A stretch of 6,060 bases of DNA from Candidatus Rokuibacteriota bacterium (GTDB lineage Bacteria; Methylomirabilota; Methylomirabilia; Rokubacteriales; CSP1-6): the NCBI GenBank assembly GCA_016179165.1, contig JACORX010000293.1:1-6060 (forward strand). Direction: 5' to 3'. The notes beneath the pieces are model-generated. The model did no database searches and had not been told where the DNA came from. It was given only the letters and a program-made list of their open reading frames with translations. Made by a program: the position numbers and the translations under genes. Below, in pieces: positions 1 to 5,539 of the stretch (position 1 is its first letter; each line of letters begins with the position of its first letter).

Positions 1-295
1 AGCCCTTGTGCATGAGATCGAAGATGTAGGGGCGGCTGATGCCGAGGTTGGGTACGAAGAGGAGCGGGGTTGCGACCGTGCGCCGGGAGGCGTACCGCCA
101 GAGGCGCGACTTGCCGGTGCGGTAGATCTGCTCGCGCGGCGTGGGCCCGACCTCGGGCTCCTTCGGGCTCATCACCATCTCGCTGAAGTGCTTCATGCGC
201 AGCGCGTTCCTGCGCATCTCCTCCTGCCAGCGGGTCAGCTGCTCGGGCGACATGGCCGGCATCTCGGGCGTCATCGTGAACAGTTCGTCTTTCAT
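1..295 (-). CDS. PhaC-like alpha/beta hydrolase, N-terminal 98 codons (partial)
   Basis: Only the first 98 residues lie in the window; the gene continues beyond base 1. After a Met-rich, charged N-terminal helix (about residues 15-45) comes PTPREQIYRTGKSRLWRY (51-68), then ATPLLFVPNLGISRPYIFDL (75-94). This order, a 'TP+E.+Y+..K..L.RY' strand followed by a hydrophobic strand and a 'RPYI.DL' motif, is typical of the start of the alpha/beta-hydrolase core in class III polyhydroxyalkanoate synthase subunit PhaC and its relatives. Such synthases polymerise hydroxyacyl-CoA into storage polyester granules. The catalytic Cys/Asp/His would lie outside the window, so a non-synthase hydrolase of the same family is possible. 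The start at 295 is chosen because GAGGAG (305-300) lies 4 bases upstream. An in-frame ATG at 307 overlaps that ribosome site and is less likely. A sigma70-type promoter lies about 35 bases upstream, so the gene is probably transcribed independently of the metal permease. Confidence 0.7.
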   Translation of the reverse strand, partial: MKDELFTMTPEMPAMSPEQLTRWQEEMRRNALRMKHFSEMVMSPKEPEVGPTPREQIYRTGKSRLWRYASRRTVATPLLFVPNLGISRPYIFDLMHKG

Positions 296-335
296 TGCGC
301 TCCTCATTAGGCGTGGAATGGCCGTCTTGGTTGAC

Positions 336-365
336 ATGCTACGCCGGGATAACGCTCCGCGTCAA
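336..365 (-). promoter_or_regulatory. Sigma70-type promoter for the PhaC-like gene
   Basis: On the minus strand, TTGACG (365-360) matches five of six bases of the -35 consensus. After an 18-base spacer, TAGCAT (341-336) matches four of six of the -10 consensus. A transcript would start near base 329, giving a leader of about 34 bases that contains the GAGGAG ribosome site before the ATG at 295. The -35 TTGAC and the GTCAA just after the -10 (minus strand) form a spaced inverted repeat (331-335 / 361-365), which could be coincidental or an operator. Only sequence match and position support this call. Confidence 0.55.
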
Positions 366-431
366 CACATTCACGCGTCCGCTCCGATAATCCGTTCGAG
401 GGCGAATTCGGCCCGCAACCATGGCCAGGCT

Positions 432-516
432 GCCGAGAAGCGCCAGATGCTACGCGCGCCCGAAGGCTGCAGGCAGGGCGCCGAGAAGGGCCCGGATGCG
501 AGGCGGCGCCCGAAGG
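432..516. repeat. Imperfect tandem direct repeat, about 48-base period
   Basis: Two related segments follow one another in the spacer: copy A at 432-466 and copy B at 480-516. Both start GCCGAGAAG and end CGCCCGAAGG, and share an internal GATGC core with small length differences (35 versus 37 bases). The start-to-start distance is 48 bases. Copy B runs directly into the left arm of the neighbouring stem-loop. A GGCGCC followed shortly by GAAG recurs at 562-573, hinting at a further decayed unit. No reading frame is convincingly conserved, so this looks like a non-coding intergenic repeat. Confidence 0.55.
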
Positions 517-567
517 GCCGCACGCGAGGCGTAGTCTCTCTACGTTGAGCGTGCGGCCGAGGGCGCC
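505..567. repeat. Two-tier palindromic stem-loop in the intergenic spacer
   Basis: A perfect 10-base inverted repeat GGCCGCACGC (516-525) / GCGTGCGGCC (549-558) encloses a 4x4 internal bulge (526-529 / 545-548). Inside that is a second perfect 5-base stem, CGTAG (530-534) / CTACG (540-544), with a 5-base loop. An outer pair GGCGCCC (505-511) / GGGCGCC (561-567) extends it. It lies about 35 bases beyond the metal permease stop codon, so as RNA it would sit in the 3' untranslated region of that operon. No U-tract follows on either strand, so it is not a standard intrinsic terminator. It may protect the 3' end, help terminate, or be a REP-type palindromic repeat. Confidence 0.7.
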
Positions 568-599
568 AACGAAGCAGATGGGCCCTTATCGCCGGCCTG

Positions 600-1298
600 C
601 TAGCGGCCGAGCAGAAGCCCGTCCACAAAGCCGATGTAGACCACGAGGTAGAGCCCGAAGCCGAGCGAGAGCAGGCCCGTCCCCAAGGCGAGCGCGCGGC
701 GGAAGCGAAGCAGGATAGGCAGGCGCGCCGTGAACGGCACCGAGAGGAGCGCCGTGATCGCCGTCATGCCGGCGATGGTCCCCAGCCCGAAGACGAGCAG
801 GTACACCACCGCCGCATACGGGCTCCGCACTGTCGAGAGCACCAGCAGCGCGATGGCGGCGCTCCCCGCCAGGCCGTGGACGAGGCCCGTGAGAGTCGAG
901 CGGGCCGCCTGCGCCGGTCCCAAGGTCCGGAGCGCCAGCCAGAATCTTGGTGCATCGTGCCCGTGGCCATCCGCCGGCTGCCCCGGCCTCTCGTCCCGGT
1001 CACGCATGAGCCTCGCGATCCGGGCCACCCCAAGCGCCATCAGCATGAAAGCCACCGCGAGCTCCATGGACAGCCCGGTCCTCGGGGTCACTGTCACGTT
1101 GAAGAGCACGATGGCCAACCCGACCGCGGCGATGGTGACCGTGTGGCCGAGCCCCCAGAAGGCGCCGACGAGCGCACCGGAGCCGAAGCGGCCCGTCCGG
1201 CTCACGATGCTCGCCACCGCCACGACGTGGTCGGCGTCGGTTGCGTGCTGAAGCCCGAACACGAAGCCCAGCGCGATCGCACCCAGGCTCGAGTCCAT
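600..1298 (-). CDS. NiCoT-type (HoxN/HupN/NixA-like) nickel/cobalt permease
   Basis: A 232-residue, very hydrophobic inner-membrane protein with about six predicted spans. Residues 17-25, QHATDADHV, contain the HX4DH signature (H18, D23, H24) that forms the metal-selectivity site of the NiCoT/NicO nickel-cobalt transporters. Other family hallmarks are GLGHT (49-53) and LVHGLAGSAA (139-148). A soluble loop near 100-117 carries HGH (112-114), a possible metal-binding patch. Canonical NiCoT proteins are about 330-370 residues with eight spans. This one is shorter and its signature lies in the first span, as in the small HoxN-like/UreH-like branch. Expected role is uptake of Ni2+ or Co2+; sequence alone does not fix the ion or exclude another divalent metal. 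Its ATG directly abuts the TAG of the RraA-like gene. The nearest purine-rich ribosome site, AAGGGG, is about 12 bases upstream, so translation is probably coupled. Confidence 0.83.
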   Translation of the reverse strand: MDSSLGAIALGFVFGLQHATDADHVVAVASIVSRTGRFGSGALVGAFWGLGHTVTIAAVGLAIVLFNVTVTPRTGLSMELAVAFMLMALGVARIARLMRDRDERPGQPADGHGHDAPRFWLALRTLGPAQAARSTLTGLVHGLAGSAAIALLVLSTVRSPYAAVVYLLVFGLGTIAGMTAITALLSVPFTARLPILLRFRRALALGTGLLSLGFGLYLVVYIGFVDGLLLGR

Positions 1299-1970
1299 CT
1301 AGCCGAGATACCCCTTGGCCTTGAGCGTGGCGTCCACCTTGGCTCGATGGTTCTTCTCCCAGGCATCGAGGCTCAGCTTGGCGTCGGCCTCCGCCTTGGC
1401 CTGCGCCTTCTTCAGGACCTCCGGCGCCCTGGCGAGCGGCACCACGACGATGCCTTCATCGTCGGCGACGACGATGTCGCCCGGATGGACGACGACCCCG
1501 CCGCAGCGGATCGGGTGGTTGATCTCGCCCGGCCCTTCCTTCGCGGCCGGAATGGGCGAGCGCCCGCGGGCGAAGAGCGGGAAGCCGTTGGCGCGGCTCT
1601 CCCCGATGTCGCGGATGACGCCGTCCACGATGAAGCCGGCAACGCCGCGCTTCTGGGCGATGGCGCAGACGTTCCCGCCGGCCACCGCCAGCGAATCGTC
1701 CCCCGCCTCCACCACGATCACGTCGCCCGGCTCCGCCCGGTAGATGGCCGCGTGGAGCATCAGGTTGTCGTGGTGCGCCGTCCGCACCGTGAAGGCCGGC
1801 CCCGCGACACGCGGCATGTCGGGCCAGAGCGGGTGGATGGCGTAGCGCATCACGCACCCGAGATCGATGATGTCCGAGATCGCCGTCGTCGCGAGCCCCT
1901 GGAAGCCCTTCACGACTTCAGGTGCCGGGCGCGGGATCTCCAGCCGTATGGCCTGCGCGGGTTCGGTCAT
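1299..1970 (-). CDS. RraA/HMG-aldolase family protein (putative aldolase or oxaloacetate decarboxylase)
   Basis: A 223-residue soluble protein covering the whole RraA-like fold. The published active-site pattern of the class II HMG/CHA aldolases, G-X20-R-D-X2-E/D, is met exactly by G99, R120, D121 and E124 (within GGN, then DGVIRDIGE). Family landmarks TTAISDIIDLG (28-38), PAFTVRT (58-64), GDVIVVEAG (82-90) and the late ADDEGIVVVP (169-178) are also present. Characterised members cleave 4-hydroxy-4-methyl-2-oxoglutarate or 4-carboxy-4-hydroxy-2-oxoadipate to pyruvate plus a second acid, and decarboxylate oxaloacetate, using Mg2+ or Mn2+. Others, such as E. coli RraA, regulate RNase E and lack the catalytic residues. 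Having them here favours an enzyme. The C-terminal tail (about 181-215) is charged and helical. GGAG lies 7 bases before the ATG, inside the end of the permease gene, with only 4 bases between the genes. No aromatic-degradation neighbours are in view, so the substrate is unknown. Confidence 0.88.
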   Translation of the reverse strand: MTEPAQAIRLEIPRPAPEVVKGFQGLATTAISDIIDLGCVMRYAIHPLWPDMPRVAGPAFTVRTAHHDNLMLHAAIYRAEPGDVIVVEAGDDSLAVAGGNVCAIAQKRGVAGFIVDGVIRDIGESRANGFPLFARGRSPIPAAKEGPGEINHPIRCGGVVVHPGDIVVADDEGIVVVPLARAPEVLKKAQAKAEADAKLSLDAWEKNHRAKVDATLKAKGYLG

Positions 1971-1974
1971 GGCG

Positions 1975-2775
1975 TCACTCCGAGAGTTTGAGGAGAAGCC
2001 CGGTGCCCCGCGAGCGGGTGATGGCCGAGGCCAGCGCCCAGTGCGCGAGCACGACGTACAAGCCGGTCAGCGCGAAACCCTTGAGCCAGGCATGCGTGAA
2101 CTGAGCCTCGAAACCGTAGCCCTGGCGGCAGGCGTCGAGGAAGTACGTCAGCGGGATGCCGGCGGCGACGACCTGCGCCCAGCCGGGCAGCACGGAGACA
2201 GGATAGTAGATACCGGAGAACATAACGGTGAAGTTCACGGCCGCCCACGCGGAGGTCTCGGCCCGAGTGCCGAAGAGCAGGACCAGGCTGCAGACGAAGA
2301 GCCCGATGATCAGCGAGCAGAGACAGCAGCCCAGGAGGAAGAGCGCGAGTGAGCCTGGACCTCCGCCCACGAAGTCGAAGCCGAAGGCCCAGGAGCCGAT
2401 CACGGCCATGAGCGCGAAGACGGTCACCCCGCGAGCCACGCCCACGAGCCACGACCCCACCGCCATGTGGCGGATGCCGATGGGCGTGAGGAACTGGTGC
2501 TTCATGGACTTGGACCAGATGTCGAACAGGACCGCGTAGGCGACGTCGAGCTGGCAGACCTGCACGGTCGAGAGCGCCACCGTGCCGATGAGAATGAAGG
2601 CCGTCATCTTCGCGTCGAGGGCGAGGAAGCGCGTCAGAAGGCCGTGGGAGAGCATGGCCACGCCCGGCCAGAACGCCAGCTCGAAGACGAAGAACACGTT
2701 CCGCCTGGCCATGATGACGTTGCGGCGCGCGAAAGCCCAGGTCCGCACCACCTCGACGAACCAGGTTTCCGGCAC
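1975..2775 (-). CDS. ABC-2 type transporter permease subunit
   Basis: A 266-residue integral membrane protein, the channel half of an ABC-2 exporter with the ATPase encoded just upstream. About six spans can be seen: roughly 27-46, 57-75, 112-132, 142-165, 172-194 and 233-252. The ABC2_membrane hallmark is the stretch FSGIYYPVSVLPGW (186-199), followed by the amphipathic 'PLTYFLDACRQ' (208-218). The ELAFWPG motif (32-38) resembles the NodJ/DrrB-like branch. Export of a lipid, polysaccharide or small hydrophobic compound is usual for this class, but nothing here fixes the substrate. The reading frame is open back to 2979, inside the ATPase gene, so the start must be chosen. GTG at 2775 is preferred because GAGGGAG lies just upstream and it falls 19 bases after the ATPase stop. 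The next in-frame ATG (codon 22) would cut into the first membrane span. The stop is 4 bases before the RraA-like start. Confidence 0.88.
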   Translation of the reverse strand: MPETWFVEVVRTWAFARRNVIMARRNVFFVFELAFWPGVAMLSHGLLTRFLALDAKMTAFILIGTVALSTVQVCQLDVAYAVLFDIWSKSMKHQFLTPIGIRHMAVGSWLVGVARGVTVFALMAVIGSWAFGFDFVGGGPGSLALFLLGCCLCSLIIGLFVCSLVLLFGTRAETSAWAAVNFTVMFSGIYYPVSVLPGWAQVVAAGIPLTYFLDACRQGYGFEAQFTHAWLKGFALTGLYVVLAHWALASAITRSRGTGLLLKLSE

Positions 2776-2794
2776 GCGCTCCCTCAGGACCAGG

Positions 2795-3730
2795 TCAGCG
2801 GGCGAGCTCAACAAAGACCTCCTCGAGCTCGGGCTCGTGCACCTGGCAGTCCCGGACCAGCACCCCCTGTTCGTAAAGCCAGCGGAGAATCTCGGGCAGC
2901 CGCTTGTCCACGGCGTCCACCGTGCAGTCGATGTGCTCGCCGCGCGCCTGCAATTGTAGTATTCCCGGCAGATCCCCAAGCCCGCGCGGCGCGGCTGGAT
3001 CGAGCCGCAGCGAGATGACGTCGCCGATACGGATCTGGCGCTTGAGCTCGTCCGCCGTACCCTGCGCCAGGATGCGCCCGGCCTTGATGAAGGCGATCTC
3101 GTCGCAGAGCTCCTCAGCCTCCCGCATGTAGTGGGTCGTCAGGATGATCGTCGTGCCCCTCTCGCGCCTCAGCAAGGCGATCTGAGCACGGAGCCTGATC
3201 GAGACGTCAGGGTCGAGGCCCAGCGTCGGCTCGTCGAGGAACAGCACCTCCGGATCGTTGAGCAACGCCTTGGCCATCGCCAGCCGCTGTTTGAGTCCGG
3301 TCGAGAGCGCGTTGTACTCGGTCTTCGCATACGGTCCCAGCTCGCACTGCTCGATGAGCTGGTCGACCTTCATTCGCAGCCGGCGGCCCGAGAGACCGTA
3401 GAGGCCGCCGTAGAAGCTCAGGACCTCGCCCGGCCGCAGGCTCCACACGAAGGAGCCGTTGCCGCTCGCCATGTTCAGCCGTCGACGGATGGCGCCCGCC
3501 TCCCGGACCACATCATGGCCGAGGATGGTCGCCGAGCCTGAGTCAGGCAGGAGCAGCGTCGCCAGAATGGAGAGCAACGTCGTCTTCCCGGCGCCGTTCG
3601 GCCCGAGCAGGCCGAAGATCGTCCCGCTCGGCACCTGGAGGCTCGCGCCGCGGAGCGCCTCCTTGCGCCGGCGCCCGAACCAGCCGCTCCGGAACGTCTT
3701 CGTGAGGTCTTTCGCGTCTACGGCAAGCAT
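2795..3730 (-). CDS. ABC transporter ATP-binding protein (ABC-2/DrrA-like)
   Basis: A 311-residue cytoplasmic ATPase that powers the adjacent permease. Visible motifs in order: Walker A GPNGAGKTT (43-51), signature LSTGLKQR (142-149), Walker B VLFLDEP (162-168) with catalytic E167, D-loop GLDP (171-174) and switch His H200 in TTHYMREAE. A C-terminal domain (about 235-311) ends in HEPELEEVFVELAR, the usual tail of the DrrA/CcmA-like and DUF4162-bearing ABC-2 ATPases. Two departures stand out. The signature is not LSGGQ, which is common in this subfamily. The Q-loop region (about 86-97, NMASGNGSFVWS) has no obvious glutamine. The ATG at 3730 is chosen because the native N-terminus MLAVDAKDLTKTF fits the family. 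Upstream in-frame codons read antisense to the Rieske remnant and look non-native. No Shine-Dalgarno is seen. A possible extended -10 element is very close to the start, so the transcript may be nearly leaderless. Confidence 0.94.
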   Translation of the reverse strand: MLAVDAKDLTKTFRSGWFGRRRKEALRGASLQVPSGTIFGLLGPNGAGKTTLLSILATLLLPDSGSATILGHDVVREAGAIRRRLNMASGNGSFVWSLRPGEVLSFYGGLYGLSGRRLRMKVDQLIEQCELGPYAKTEYNALSTGLKQRLAMAKALLNDPEVLFLDEPTLGLDPDVSIRLRAQIALLRRERGTTIILTTHYMREAEELCDEIAFIKAGRILAQGTADELKRQIRIGDVISLRLDPAAPRGLGDLPGILQLQARGEHIDCTVDAVDKRLPEILRWLYEQGVLVRDCQVHEPELEEVFVELAR

Positions 3731-3944
3731 GCGACGGCAATCGTACCACGCCGGCACGCCGCTCGACCTCTGGCCCAACGAGTTTCTCACCGAGGACGGC
3801 CGCCACCTGATCTGCTCGACACACGGCGCCATCTTCGAGCGCCACACCGGCCTCTGCGTCGAGGGTCCCTGCCCCGGCGCGAGGCTCGATCGTCTGCCCA
3901 TAGAGGCGGAAGGCTCCTCGCTGGTGGTGCGATGCGCGAGCTGA
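3729..3944 (+). pseudogene. Rieske [2Fe-2S] protein remnant, 5'-truncated
   Basis: This is the only plus-strand coding signal in the window with family character. The frame gives up to 71 residues from the ATG at 3729. It shows YHAGTPLDLWPNEF (6-19), then CSTHGAIF (29-36), TGLCVEGPCPGARL (40-53) and a short C-terminal strand. CxxH followed by GA.F...TG.C..GPC.G is the second cluster-binding box of small Rieske ferredoxin-like proteins that carry electrons to oxygenases or reductases. The first box should be C-x-H about 20 residues earlier. H7 is there, but the cysteine position is Ser5, and the roughly 30-40 residues expected before it are missing. A [2Fe-2S] cluster would lack one of its four ligands. 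The missing 5' part would fall where the ABC ATPase gene now lies antisense. Its ATG overlaps the ATPase ATG head-to-head within GCATGC. It is most likely a decayed fragment left by a rearrangement; a divergent active protein is less likely. Confidence 0.65.
3740..3748 (-). promoter_or_regulatory. Possible extended -10 promoter element before the ABC operon
   Basis: On the minus strand TGG-TACGAT (3748-3740) fits an extended -10 element (TGnTAnnAT), with four of six -10 bases plus the upstream TG. No good -35 hexamer is found 16-18 bases upstream. Transcription would begin about 3-4 bases before the ATPase ATG, giving an almost leaderless message. That agrees with the absence of a ribosome-binding sequence there. 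This is a weak, sequence-only call. The operon could instead be read through from the DUF2079 gene, since no terminator is evident between them. Confidence 0.25.
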
Positions 3945-3985
3945 CGCCCGACGAAGCAGCGACCGAGATCGAAGGATGATGGCGC

Positions 3986-5539
3986 CTAGAGCCGCCGAAG
4001 GAGCAGGTGCGGGCCCTTCTCGGCAGCCACGCGATAGCGGTACGTGGCTCCTCCCGCGCCGGTCGTGATGGTCACGGTGTCCCCCTCCCGCTTCATCGTG
4101 ACGCCGGGATTCGCCGGCCACGGATAGCTCGACGCATTGAGGAGGAGATGGTCGGACTTGTCCAGCTGCTCAGGGAATACGAAGACGAGCGGCCTCAGCG
4201 ACAGGTGGGCGACATAGCGGTCCTGGGCCGACACCGCGGCGCTTGCGGGCACCTGCGCGATGACTTCCCAGGCCTGACGGTGCACGGGCTTCGGCCAGAA
4301 GCGCTCAACGGAAAAGTTGTTCATCGTCCTCGACGACAGCACGAGGCTCGCCATGAGAGCGACGACCAGCACCCCCTTCGGCCAGGGCCCCGGCCGTCTC
4401 AACGCCACGCGGTCGTAGCCGGCTATGGCCGCCGCGAAAAGGAACGGCAGCACGAAGGACTGGTACTGGGTGCGATGGTCGAAGAGGATCGGGTCCTGCC
4501 CCAGGAGGTTCTGGAAGAGTGACGGAGCCGACCCCAGAAGCACGCCGGGCGCCGCCAGAGGGAGAAACGCCAGCGGAGCAAAGAGCGCGCCGAGATAGAC
4601 GAGCCGCTTTCCGGTCACGAGCCCCGCCAGCGCGCGGAAGGGATGTAGCAGCAGCGCCGTGACGATGTCGGGCAGGGTGCGGCCGAGATGGCTGTAGCGT
4701 CCCAGGTGAGGGTACGGCGCCCCGCGGAAGTGCGGCATGAGCCACCGCGTGTCCACCAGCAGGAGCGCGAAGGCGCAGGCGACGGTGACGGCGCCCCAGA
4801 GCCGGCGGCGCTTCGACAGCGCGAGCCAGATCCCCAGGCCGACGACCGGAATGGCGGCGTCTTCGCGGGTCGCCAGCGTGAGCAGCACGGACACCGTGAA
4901 CAGCCACGGCCGCTCGGCCCCGGCGAAGTAGATCGCCGCCAGGAGCAGCGGGATCGCGAGGGCGGCGGTGTGAAAGTCGCGCACGTTGATGCCCTGGAGC
5001 GATGGGTTCAGCAGGTAGAGAACCGCAAACACCGCCGCCGGCCGCTCGTCACCCAGCCGACGTGCCGCGATCCCGAACACGGCGAGGGCGCCTAGCGCCA
5101 GCGCCGCCGACTGGAACACCAGGAGCGCGACCGCCCCGGGCGCCACGCGGAAGAGCGGCACCAGGAAGTACAGGATCGGGGAAAAGTGATCGCCCCACGC
5201 GTGCATCTCGGGCAGGCTGACGTAGGGGCCGGCGCCGCGGGAGAGGTTCCAGGTCAGCTGGACGTAGTAGCCGAGGTCGAGCGCATGAGTCTTGAGCGTC
5301 AGGTGCCGGCTGACGGTGATGAAGGAGAAGAGGGCCGCGTAGAGAACGATGCCGACGACGACCACCCGGCGGGGCCGGAGCGACAGAACCGGAACCCCTA
5401 CAACAACGAATCTGACGGCGAGGACGCCCAGCGCCACGAGGAAGAGTTCCTCGGGGCGCCACCACCAGTAGACGAGCGAGGAAAGGACGGCCAGGCCGCA
5501 GAGGACGGCGGCCCCGTCGAGAATACGGAGCCGTCTCAA
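3986..5539 (-). CDS. DUF2079 family membrane protein, putative GT-C-like glycosyltransferase
   Basis: About 517 residues with roughly ten or more hydrophobic spans, an N-terminal two-thirds membrane domain and a soluble C-terminal tail (about the last 90 residues). The DUF2079 hallmarks are clear: THALDLGYYVQLTWNLSRG (84-102) followed by HAWGDHFSPILYFLVPLF (113-130). These sit in the first long outside loop, where GT-C fold glycosyltransferases hold their catalytic acid, so D88 or D117 are candidates. No family member's activity is assumed here; transfer of a sugar from a polyprenyl-phosphate donor is inferred from fold and neighbour. The upstream GT2 gene overlaps by 4 bases, so the two are co-translated. 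The start is uncertain. The frame is open to an ATG at 5680 deep inside the GT2 gene, but family-like sequence begins only near 5540. The TTG at 5539, overlapping the GT2 TGA as TTGA, is chosen and lacks a clear ribosome site. A later GTG would remove the first membrane span. Confidence 0.82.
   Translation of the reverse strand: MRRLRILDGAAVLCGLAVLSSLVYWWWRPEELFLVALGVLAVRFVVVGVPVLSLRPRRVVVVGIVLYAALFSFITVSRHLTLKTHALDLGYYVQLTWNLSRGAGPYVSLPEMHAWGDHFSPILYFLVPLFRVAPGAVALLVFQSAALALGALAVFGIAARRLGDERPAAVFAVLYLLNPSLQGINVRDFHTAALAIPLLLAAIYFAGAERPWLFTVSVLLTLATREDAAIPVVGLGIWLALSKRRRLWGAVTVACAFALLLVDTRWLMPHFRGAPYPHLGRYSHLGRTLPDIVTALLLHPFRALAGLVTGKRLVYLGALFAPLAFLPLAAPGVLLGSAPSLFQNLLGQDPILFDHRTQYQSFVLPFLFAAAIAGYDRVALRRPGPWPKGVLVVALMASLVLSSRTMNNFSVERFWPKPVHRQAWEVIAQVPASAAVSAQDRYVAHLSLRPLVFVFPEQLDKSDHLLLNASSYPWPANPGVTMKREGDTVTITTGAGGATYRYRVAAEKGPHLLLRRL

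Noticed and set aside
331..359. Plus-strand promoter starting with TTGACA at 331
   Set aside because: No acceptable -10 hexamer lies 16-18 bases downstream and no plus-strand gene follows; the minus-strand pair of hexamers is better and is placed before a gene.
8..548. Two plus-strand frames over the PhaC-like gene and spacer
   Set aside because: They are antisense to a gene with clear family motifs, a ribosome site and a promoter, and their translations resemble no family.
505..567. Stem-loop as a rho-independent terminator
   Set aside because: There is no run of T after the stem in either direction, so the standard terminator definition is not met.
371..628. Minus-strand 85-residue frame across the spacer and the permease end
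   Set aside because: It starts inside the permease gene and spans the palindrome and repeats; composition is Arg/Pro/Ala-rich with no recognisable domain.
876..1991. Plus-strand open frame of 371 residues
   Set aside because: It lies antisense to the well-supported metal permease and RraA-like genes, is rich in Arg/His/Asp/Pro as expected of GC-rich antisense frames, and shows no family motif.
3932..3979. 15-residue plus-strand frame (MRELTPDEAATEIEG) overlapping the end of the Rieske remnant
   Set aside because: It could be the start of a lost downstream gene in the old Rieske operon, but is too short to support and has no clear ribosome site.
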